32,426 nt of DNA, from the NCBI GenBank assembly GCA_023665505.1, contig JAMPDU010000018.1:1-32426 (forward strand). The letters run 5' to 3'. The position numbers were made by a program, and so were the translations under genes. The stretch comes from Ruminococcus sp. (GTDB taxonomy: Bacteria > Bacillota > Clostridia > Oscillospirales > Ruminococcaceae). Each line of letters starts with the position of its first letter. Within the stretch, counting starts at the first letter, position 1. The notes below the pieces were generated by a model that saw only the letters and a program-made list of their open reading frames with translations, ran no database searches and was not told where the DNA came from. Of this stretch, positions 7,649 to 14,743 are shown one piece after another.

Positions 7649-8163
7649 TCTTCATTTTCCTCCGTTTTGTCTGCCGCAGCTTCAACGAATATCAGCGTAC
7701 TCTGCTTATCATATGAAGGATCGACATTATCATCAAATATTAATGTCATCGGAACTTCTCCGACTGCATTCGGAACAAACTGGATAACGCACTCCTGGTC
7801 TGCTGTTTCCCTTGACGCGTTTGCGGTAAATTCATATGTTGTCACATTATTCACTGCGTCAAAATTCGGCGTAATAATCTGTCCGTCCATATACTTCGCA
7901 TCAACATTCTGAATGCTTGGAATTGTAAGAACGACTTTGACCTGTGAAATCTTTTTCTTATTTGAGGTAACCTTGAATTTTACTTTCATATACACAGTAT
8001 CACCGATTGCGTATTCCTTAGTACCGTCGCCGTATGTATGCCCCTTATCGCTGCTGTAGAAGAAACTTCCGTCCGCTAAATATGTTGTTTCTCCGCATCC
8101 TGTCAATGAACTCAGTACAAGTGCCATAGTCAGCAGAACCGTGAGTTTTTTAAATTTTTTCAT
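7645..8163 (-). CDS. Lipoprotein of the exporter cassette
   Basis: A 172-residue exported protein. The N-terminus has Lys residues, a hydrophobic core and the lipobox LTGC with Cys23, so it should be lipid-anchored on the outer face of the membrane. The mature part is rich in beta-strand-forming sequence (KVKFKVTSNKKKISQVKVVL) typical of an Ig-like sandwich and ends in an acidic tail. It lies 49 nt behind the immunity gene and overlaps the first permease gene by 4 nt. It may be the substrate-facing partner of the transporter. No named family is recognised. Confidence 0.8.
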   Translation of the reverse strand: MKKFKKLTVLLTMALVLSSLTGCGETTYLADGSFFYSSDKGHTYGDGTKEYAIGDTVYMKVKFKVTSNKKKISQVKVVLTIPSIQNVDAKYMDGQIITPNFDAVNNVTTYEFTANASRETADQECVIQFVPNAVGEVPMTLIFDDNVDPSYDKQSTLIFVEAAADKTEENEE

Positions 8164-8212
8164 CTTATATACTCCTTTTTCAATAATAATTGATTATTAA
8201 AATGGTATTCTA

Positions 8213-8599
8213 TCAAAGAATTATATCCTGAATACCTACTGTAATTTCACCTTTTGAGGAAAAGACAACAGCCAATCCATGTTCCAAGTCATAACGATAC
8301 TTGCACATTAACGCAATTCGCGGGTGTTCTTTATCACGTTTCACAAAAATACATTCCGGCTTGATATAGCTGAATATGTTATCCTTTTTGACATTCTCCT
8401 CATCGTCCATTACTTGTTTTCGGCAAAATTCCTCAACATAGCTTTTGGAATTTGCAATCAATTCTGTATTAGAAACAAAACTGTTAAATGCGTCAATCTG
8501 TAAACTTGTTACAGTTTCTCCATCGTAGCAATCATAATCAACAGGAAGCGTAAATTTTCTTCCCCAAACATTTATATCCAATGACTCAATCAAAAACAT
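8213..8599 (-). CDS. DUF6985-type immunity protein
   Basis: A 128-residue cytoplasmic protein. The order YDGETVTSLQIDAFNSF, then a helical stretch, then LEHGLAVVFSSKGEITVGIQ followed by DIIL, is the pattern of DUF6985 proteins, which are common next to contact-dependent nuclease toxins. The gene starts inside the last codons of the toxin gene (14-nt overlap) with AGGAG just before ATG, the standard arrangement for toxin then immunity. It probably neutralises the nuclease domain encoded immediately upstream. Confidence 0.75.
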   Translation of the reverse strand: MFLIESLDINVWGRKFTLPVDYDCYDGETVTSLQIDAFNSFVSNTELIANSKSYVEEFCRKQVMDDEENVKKDNIFSYIKPECIFVKRDKEHPRIALMCKYRYDLEHGLAVVFSSKGEITVGIQDIIL

Positions 8600-10049
8600 C
8601 CTCTCCTTCCTGACCTATCATAGCGTTATACTCGGCAACACCGCCATAATGTTTAAATGTATCATTTACTTCATATGGTACTAATTGCATATATTCCATA
8701 TTGCTCATTTCATGCCAAGTAAAGTTATAACTTTTTATGTATGTTTCAACATCAGAAATACTCCAAGTTTTACCATTATGCTTTATTTTAGTCCAATATT
8801 CTGCAAGTACCTTATTTGCTTGCTTGAAGTTTCCGCCACTTCCTAATCTTTTATCAGTCATATTAGGTATTTTAACCTGCGCTTTCTGAAATTCTGAAAA
8901 ATCTGGAACTGCATTCTTATATGTACATCTTGTTATTTTTGTTCCGTCTTGAGAAACAATAGGTTCTTTTAGAACGAAGTCAGATTCGCCTACTTCGCCC
9001 GTCCATTCACCAATACCTTTTTTCATTGTTTTCACTTGTCGTAATCGCTTTTCGTAATTAGTGTATGGTGTATTATACTTATGATAATACTCATATCCCT
9101 CAGCACCACCATAAACTGTACCGATAATAGCACCCCACATGTAACCGTCTGCGGCATTCTCAATAACTTTTTCTGCTGCCGATACTCCAACCTTATCCCA
9201 ATCCACATTATTCCAGTCAATGTCGGCAGTATCTGTAGATGTGAAAGTTTTAACTGCATCATATCCTGCTTTGGCAGTTCCTGCTGTTGCAGCTAATGTT
9301 GATATTCCTGCAATTACCAACTTGATTCCTGCTGCCGCTGCAATGGTTGTGATTCCACCCGACGGAACAGCAGCCACCAAATGCACGATTGAAAGGATAA
9401 GCCCAGCTGTTGCTGCTGCAAATCCAATTACTGCCAATGTTCTACCTGTTTCATCAATTTCATCGGCTGCACCTGTCAGACCGCCGAATAAAGAGCCTAT
9501 CGCCGCACCGCTACCTGCAAATTTCAGTGATTCATCCGCCGCAGCAACAACTGCACTTGCTATGGGTTCAGGAAGTCCGATTTTATCCAAGACCACAACA
9601 GTAACAATTACACCTGTCCCAACGGCAACTTTGGTTAGAACGGATTTGAGATTTATACCTTCGCCGAAAAGGTGAGCGGTCTGGCTTTTTTCTGAGAAAT
9701 CATCTATGTTTTCCTGCGGAACATAAATGGTTTTACAACATATAACCTCGCTGATTGTTTCCTCTTCAAGAAACAGTTCAGAAATTTTATTTTCCGCAAC
9801 AACAATTTCCTGCAAATATATTTCAGCAGTAATGAATTCATGAAGTTCATTTTCGGTAATTACATTTTCCACTTCGATGTTCTCCGCAATGGTTTGAGGG
9901 TTGGCATCGGATATAGCAGGGGACGGTGGAGCATTGGAACAACCTGCCGTCATAAGTAAAATCGAAAAAACTAACATTAAAGAAATGATTCTCTCAATTT
10001 TAGTTTGTCTGAATATCAAGGACATTTGAATTTTTAACATTTTATACAT
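8586..10049 (-). CDS. Lipoprotein-like polymorphic toxin with HNH/endonuclease VII-like C-terminus
   Basis: 487 residues in three parts. The N-terminus is hydrophobic with a lipobox-like TAGC (Cys37), so it may be lipid-anchored; T at position -3 is not ideal. The middle (about 130-290) has several long hydrophobic, Gly/Ala-rich stretches that could span or enter a membrane. The C-terminus (about 347-475) matches nuclease toxins: WTGEVGES, then VPDFSEF, NFKQAN, FTWHE with H446 and E447, and FKHYGG with H467. Such domains cleave nucleic acid inside target cells. ATG at 10049 has AGGTG 7 nt upstream. A DUF6985 immunity gene overlaps the 3' end. I see no LXG, WXG100 or RHS delivery region, so the export route is unclear. 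Confidence 0.7.
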   Translation of the reverse strand: MYKMLKIQMSLIFRQTKIERIISLMLVFSILLMTAGCSNAPPSPAISDANPQTIAENIEVENVITENELHEFITAEIYLQEIVVAENKISELFLEEETISEVICCKTIYVPQENIDDFSEKSQTAHLFGEGINLKSVLTKVAVGTGVIVTVVVLDKIGLPEPIASAVVAAADESLKFAGSGAAIGSLFGGLTGAADEIDETGRTLAVIGFAAATAGLILSIVHLVAAVPSGGITTIAAAAGIKLVIAGISTLAATAGTAKAGYDAVKTFTSTDTADIDWNNVDWDKVGVSAAEKVIENAADGYMWGAIIGTVYGGAEGYEYYHKYNTPYTNYEKRLRQVKTMKKGIGEWTGEVGESDFVLKEPIVSQDGTKITRCTYKNAVPDFSEFQKAQVKIPNMTDKRLGSGGNFKQANKVLAEYWTKIKHNGKTWSISDVETYIKSYNFTWHEMSNMEYMQLVPYEVNDTFKHYGGVAEYNAMIGQEGEDVFD

Positions 10050-10097
10050 ATTTAATCACCTAAGAATAAATAATTTACAGTTATAGACACCTATTTA

Positions 10098-10126
10098 ATT
10101 ATAGCATAAATAGAAAGAAAATGCAA
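10098..10126 (-). promoter_or_regulatory. Proximal promoter of the toxin-exporter operon
   Basis: Leftward, TTGCAT (10126-10121) and an extended -10 box TGC-TATAAT (10103-10098) are separated by 17 nt. The -35 box is weak and the -10 box perfect. It lies about 50 nt before the toxin start codon. Confidence 0.6.
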
Positions 10127-10242
10127 TACTTTTTGACAATATTTTGCCTTTTATTACTTATTTCTCCATTACACTCAAACTTGTCATAAGAAGAACCGAC
10201 ATTAGAATTTTCAACATAAATTATACTATATTTTATACATTA

Positions 10243-10281
10243 CTATTATAACATATATAGATGTGTCATTTTCAGGACAGC
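10243..10281 (-). repeat. 39-bp promoter-region repeat, copy 2
   Basis: Matches 4538-4576 at 35 of 39 positions. Leftward it holds TATAAT (10250-10245) and the same upstream CTGTCCTGAAAA block. It would give the toxin operon a second, distal promoter with a leader of about 195 nt. In this copy the block also shows TGTC-N8-GACA dyad symmetry. The remaining bases between the toxin and McrB genes show no gene. Confidence 0.65.
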
Positions 10282-10391
10282 AAAAAAGTTTTCCGAAAAA
10301 CATATTTTAAAAACAAAAAATTCGTGTTGCTGCACAAATTATTCTCTGTAAAAATGTACATTTTAACTTTAAAAATAAGACAAAATCTATG

Positions 10392-10450
10392 TTGCAATTT
10401 GTCAAGCTTTGTGGTATAATTAAATAAACATAGCTTGACATATTTATACC
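10392..10450 (+). promoter_or_regulatory. mcrBC promoter with two interleaved inverted repeats
   Basis: TTGCAA (10392-10397) and an extended -10 box TGG-TATAAT (10415-10420) are separated by 17 nt. TGTCAAGCT (10400-10408) is repeated inverted as AGCTTGACA (10432-10440), and GGTATAA (10413-10419) as TTATACC (10444-10450). The two repeats interleave around the -10 box and start site, as expected for operators or competing RNA structures. No regulator gene is adjacent. Confidence 0.65.
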
Positions 10451-10492
10451 AAAATATGTAAGTTTACAAAATCGCATTGGAGGAAATAATTT

Positions 10493-12421
10493 ATGTTTGA
10501 CAAATCCCGTTTAAAAGATGTTCTTATTAAATATAAGCAGGACTTTGTATCTGCAAATTGGAAAAGTGAAAAATATAAGTGGGAGGCAATAAAATGTTTT
10601 CAGGATAATTGGGATATAAAATCATCGGATTTTGCTGATATGCTCGCGCGTTCGCTCTCAAAAACAGCAAATTTGCTTGCGTCTGTTAATTATTTCCCGG
10701 CGCGAATGATTACGGATTTTGCCAAAATCGCTCCTGAGGAAGTCAAATCAATGTTCATTGCGCTTTTTGATGAGAACGATGATATTTATGAACGTATTAA
10801 TGCCTTTAAACTGAAATCCCAAATTCTTCTTGAAAAGTATGGGAACGGTGCAGGGTCGCATTATCAAACAGAAAACGCAATCAGTACATACCTATGGCTG
10901 CGTTTCCCGGACAAATATTATATTTATAAATTCAGCGAAATTAAAACAGTAGCTAACGAGTTGGGAAACGATTACAAATTCAAAAAAGGCGCTTATGCAG
11001 ACAATATCAGAAATTTTTATAAATTTTATGATGAAATCTGTAATGAACTGACGCGCGATATGGAACTTATAGGTCTTTTCAAAAATCAACTCACGGATAC
11101 TTGTTACCCTGATACAAAATTAAAAACGCTGACAATAGATGTTGGTTTTTACATCAGCCGTTATTATAATAAATGGTTTCCGACCGATTATGAACCGAAA
11201 TTAACTGTTGACGACTGGGTTCGGCTGCTTGCTGACAGTACGGTATTTACAAACGAAAGTCTTGAAATTATGAAACGTATGAAAGATTACGGCGGAGCAG
11301 CTACTTGTACTCAGCTTGCGGAAAAGTATGGAGAAAATTTTAATTTTTACAATAGCGGCTCCGTTGCGCTTGCACGCCGTGTTGCGGAGAAAACAAGCTG
11401 TCCGCTAATGAAACGGGAAGATGGTTCTCCAATTTGGTGGACGGTTCTTTACATAGGCAGAAATGCAAACAACGACGAAAACGGCAGCTATTTATGGAGG
11501 CTGCGTGACGAGCTTTCCGAGGCATTGGAAAAGGTTGATTTAAACAGCATTAATCTGTGCACAAATTTAGATACATATACAAAAGAGAATTTTCTTGAAG
11601 ATGTGTATATGAGCAAGGAAAAATACGAAAATCTTACAGCGGTTCTCAAAAATAAGAAAAATATTATTTTACAGGGCGCACCGGGTGTAGGAAAAACTTT
11701 TTCGGCAAAACGGCTGGCGTATTCAATAATGGGTGAAAAAGACGAAAGCCGAATTGAATTTGTGCAGTTTCATCAAAATTATTCTTATGAGGATTTTGTA
11801 ATGGGTTACAGACCGACAGACGACGGCTTTGAACTTAAATACGGAATTTTTTATCGCTTTTGTCAGAAAGCAGCAAGTCAGCCCGATAAAAAATATTTTT
11901 TTATTATTGATGAAATCAATCGCGGTAATATGAGTAAAATTTTCGGCGAACTTCTTATGCTGATAGAACGCGATTACAGAGATACAGAAGTTGCTCTTGC
12001 CTATAACGGATTGCCGTTTTCGGTACCAAAAAATATTTATATTATCGGTATGATGAATACCGCAGACCGCAGTCTTGCGATGATTGATTATGCGCTGCGG
12101 AGACGTTTCAGCTTTTTGGATGTTGAACCGGGATTTGATTCCGAGGGTTTTATTCGGTATCAAAATAATCTAAATAATGACGCTTTTAACGAATTAATTG
12201 CTAACATAAAGGAATTAAATAAAGAAATAGTTCTTGATAAATCTCTTGGAAAGGGTTTCTGCATTGGACACAGCTATTTTTGTAATTGTGTCAGCTGCAC
12301 AGACGAATGGCTGCGTTCAATTGTAGATTATGATATTCTTCCTACGCTCAGGGAATACTGGTTTGATAATGCAAATGAATTACAGCGTTGGGAAAATATT
12401 CTGCATGGTATATTTCAATGA
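10493..12421 (+). CDS. mcrB: McrB-type GTPase/ATPase of a type IV restriction system
   Basis: A 642-residue motor subunit that assembles on modified DNA and drives the McrC nuclease. The AAA+ domain begins near residue 380: Walker A GAPGVGKT at 395-402, Walker B FFIIDEINRG with D473 and E474, the McrB signature MMNTADRS at 520-527, and an arginine-rich LRRRF. The N-terminal 380 residues, which would recognise DNA, do not match the E. coli McrB domain that I know and are probably a different modified-base or sequence reader. ATG at 10493 has GGAGG upstream. The stop overlaps the mcrC start by 4 nt. Confidence 0.93.
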   Translation: MFDKSRLKDVLIKYKQDFVSANWKSEKYKWEAIKCFQDNWDIKSSDFADMLARSLSKTANLLASVNYFPARMITDFAKIAPEEVKSMFIALFDENDDIYERINAFKLKSQILLEKYGNGAGSHYQTENAISTYLWLRFPDKYYIYKFSEIKTVANELGNDYKFKKGAYADNIRNFYKFYDEICNELTRDMELIGLFKNQLTDTCYPDTKLKTLTIDVGFYISRYYNKWFPTDYEPKLTVDDWVRLLADSTVFTNESLEIMKRMKDYGGAATCTQLAEKYGENFNFYNSGSVALARRVAEKTSCPLMKREDGSPIWWTVLYIGRNANNDENGSYLWRLRDELSEALEKVDLNSINLCTNLDTYTKENFLEDVYMSKEKYENLTAVLKNKKNIILQGAPGVGKTFSAKRLAYSIMGEKDESRIEFVQFHQNYSYEDFVMGYRPTDDGFELKYGIFYRFCQKAASQPDKKYFFIIDEINRGNMSKIFGELLMLIERDYRDTEVALAYNGLPFSVPKNIYIIGMMNTADRSLAMIDYALRRRFSFLDVEPGFDSEGFIRYQNNLNNDAFNELIANIKELNKEIVLDKSLGKGFCIGHSYFCNCVSCTDEWLRSIVDYDILPTLREYWFDNANELQRWENILHGIFQ

Positions 12422-13476
12422 TAAAAGATAAAAGCATATTTATAAAAAATATCTATTATATGCTTTCCTACGCATTTACTGACTTGAAGCAAGGCGGGTA
12501 TGAAAGTGTTGCCGCAGAAAAATTTGAGAACTTGCATAATCTGTTTGCCGCAATTCTTGCTAAAGGTATCGGAAAACAATTAAAGCAGGGATTGTATCGT
12601 GAATATTCAAACTGTAAAGAAGATACTGCGGTTATGCGGGGAAAGATAGATATATCCGGCACGATTAAAAATCGTATTAACGGAAAACACGTATTGACCT
12701 GCGAATATGATGAGCTTTCGGAAAATAACTTGCTGAATATGATACTGAAAACAACGGTTATGCTTTTGCTGCAGTATGGAGATGTTGATGTAAAATACAA
12801 AACCGATTTAAAAAAAGAGATGTTGTTTTTCTCAAATGTTAATATGCTTGACCCGTCATCAATACGATGGACGTCAATTCGTTTTCGTCAGAACAACAGT
12901 ACCTACCAAATGCTTATAAACCTTTGCAGGCTTGTACTGGAGGGAATGCTGCTGACTACGGATAACGGAAAGTATAAATTAGCGTCGTTTATTGATGAGC
13001 AGCGAATGAACAGATTATATGAAAAATTTATTCTTGAATATTATATAAAAGAATGTCCGCAGGTTAAAGCTGCGGCATCGCGGATACCTTGGGCTTTGGA
13101 CGACAGAATGGAAACAATGCTGCCTGTTATGCAGAGTGATATTACGCTTTCACAAGGCAACAAAACGCTGATTATTGACGCGAAGTATTATACCCGTACA
13201 GTACAGACGCACTATGATGCACATACTTTACACTCTGCTAATTTGTATCAGATATTTACTTATGTTAAAAATAAAGATGCGGAGTTCGGTGATAAACAGC
13301 GCACTGTTTCAGGTATGCTTCTTTACGCAAAAACAGATGAAAGTATACAGCCCGATAATGTTTACCATATGAGCGGAAACCGCATAAGCGTTAAAACGCT
13401 GGATTTAAACAGCGATTTTTCGGAAATTTCAGCGCAGCTAAATGAGATTGTGAACGAGCATTTTAAGAATACATAG
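12418..13476 (+). CDS. mcrC: McrC-type nuclease subunit of a type IV restriction system
   Basis: A 352-residue partner of McrB. The C-terminal half carries a PD-(D/E)XK nuclease core: D241 in DITLSQGNK and the D254-x-K256 pair in LIIDAKYY. The upstream stretch FIDEQRMNRLYEKFILEYY is typical of McrC. The ATG overlaps the mcrB stop (ATGA), so translation is coupled; an in-frame start ten codons earlier lies inside mcrB and has no ribosome-binding site. The catalytic residues look intact, so the pair should be active against phage or plasmid DNA with modified bases. Confidence 0.93.
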   Translation: MIKDKSIFIKNIYYMLSYAFTDLKQGGYESVAAEKFENLHNLFAAILAKGIGKQLKQGLYREYSNCKEDTAVMRGKIDISGTIKNRINGKHVLTCEYDELSENNLLNMILKTTVMLLLQYGDVDVKYKTDLKKEMLFFSNVNMLDPSSIRWTSIRFRQNNSTYQMLINLCRLVLEGMLLTTDNGKYKLASFIDEQRMNRLYEKFILEYYIKECPQVKAAASRIPWALDDRMETMLPVMQSDITLSQGNKTLIIDAKYYTRTVQTHYDAHTLHSANLYQIFTYVKNKDAEFGDKQRTVSGMLLYAKTDESIQPDNVYHMSGNRISVKTLDLNSDFSEISAQLNEIVNEHFKNT

Positions 13477-13522
13477 AAATTTATTTAGCTGATAATTATG
13501 CCGTTAATTAAATAATACGCGC

Positions 13523-14743
13523 CTAAAGCAATTCATTTTCAATAAAACTTTCCTGCTCAACCGTTATTTTTTCAAGTATAATTGCCGAAATTACATCATA
13601 AAATATTGTGTAATCGGGATTATTCAGCAGTTCTTTCAGCTTTAAAATATAATTATCATTTTTCTTTAATCCGTTTTTCTTATGTGAATTATATGCTGAA
13701 ATATCCATATTAAACGGCTGTAAGTTATTAATTATATTCTTTTTCAGTCTGACAAACATTTTAAATCCGCCGTAATCAATATCTCCCCAAAAACAAACAG
13801 GTATATTTGCCTTTGAACATAATTTGCTAAAAAACTCACCGCGCTGCGGACTGTAAAATCCGCCGTGATAAACAACCAATTCACGCTCATTTTTATTATT
13901 CAAGCAATATTCCGAATAGTTGGTTTTATTTTCAATAAATATAATCCTGTCAGTATCAAATATATCCGCTCTGCAAATATCCGATACGCATTCACTCGAA
14001 ATACAGGCTCCCTTTTTTATCGGGGAAAAATCAACAGTCCCATTATCAAATAAAATTTTTACATTTCCGCAAAATTCAAAAATTTCAGGCATCATAATAA
14101 TTCCTACTTGAGCGAGAGCTTCTCTGTCGCTTATTTCATCTGGATCAGACAAATCGGGCTCGAAATTCTTAATTACAGATACAACATATTGTTTTATTTC
14201 ACGCTCAAAATATTTTGAATCGCCGTAAACATTTACGCTGAAAGCCCGCATTGAAACGGATTTTCCACTTAACTTACTTATATTTACAAGGGCGTCTGTA
14301 AAATCGGTAATAAACTTATGACCGCCGTTCCATATTCCTGTAAGCTTATTACTTTTAACAATATTATCACGCGTTTGCAAAAAATAATCACATACCCAAC
14401 AGTGTTCTGTCTCATTTATTGCACTATCAATCAAGTCAATAACATAATTAATTTTACTGTTTTTATTTTCACGCCCGAGGTAACGATACGCTTTAGAAAC
14501 ATTGTCAATCGTAAGCCAAATTTTATCAATTATATAATTTTTCTGCACCCAGTCAAAATCAATATAATTCAGAGATTTTAAAGACAGCATATCATTTCTG
14601 AATATATTGTATTTATCGCTCTCAATATCGGGAATATTTATTTCCTTTTTATTGCATTTGATAAGAACTCTGCGGTTTGAGCCTTCTGTACGCACCTCAA
14701 ATTTATCGAGCAGTTTATTGAGTACAAGTGCCTTGTAATCCAT
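13523..14743 (-). CDS. jetD: Wadjet nuclease subunit JetD
   Basis: A 406-residue protein with a C-terminal Toprim-like nuclease domain (DUF2220 type): E271 in FIENKTNYSEY and the D321-x-D323 pair in FWGDIDYGGFKMF. In Wadjet systems this subunit cuts circular plasmid DNA after loop extrusion by the SMC-like JetABC complex. ATG at 14743 directly follows the JetC stop codon (TAA then ATG). All three acidic residues are present, so the nuclease should be active. Its 3' end faces mcrC across 46 nt. Confidence 0.9.
   Translation of the reverse strand: MDYKALVLNKLLDKFEVRTEGSNRRVLIKCNKKEINIPDIESDKYNIFRNDMLSLKSLNYIDFDWVQKNYIIDKIWLTIDNVSKAYRYLGRENKNSKINYVIDLIDSAINETEHCWVCDYFLQTRDNIVKSNKLTGIWNGGHKFITDFTDALVNISKLSGKSVSMRAFSVNVYGDSKYFEREIKQYVVSVIKNFEPDLSDPDEISDREALAQVGIIMMPEIFEFCGNVKILFDNGTVDFSPIKKGACISSECVSDICRADIFDTDRIIFIENKTNYSEYCLNNKNERELVVYHGGFYSPQRGEFFSKLCSKANIPVCFWGDIDYGGFKMFVRLKKNIINNLQPFNMDISAYNSHKKNGLKKNDNYILKLKELLNNPDYTIFYDVISAIILEKITVEQESFIENELL

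Noticed and set aside
9220-9675. A 151-codon plus-strand frame opposite the toxin gene
   Set aside because: It is the antisense of the Ala/Gly-rich part of the toxin; its Pro/Ala/Ile-rich composition is a shadow and it has no ribosome-binding site.
11723-12163. A 146-codon minus-strand frame inside mcrB
   Set aside because: The plus-strand frame carries the Walker B and NTAD motifs, so this is a shadow.
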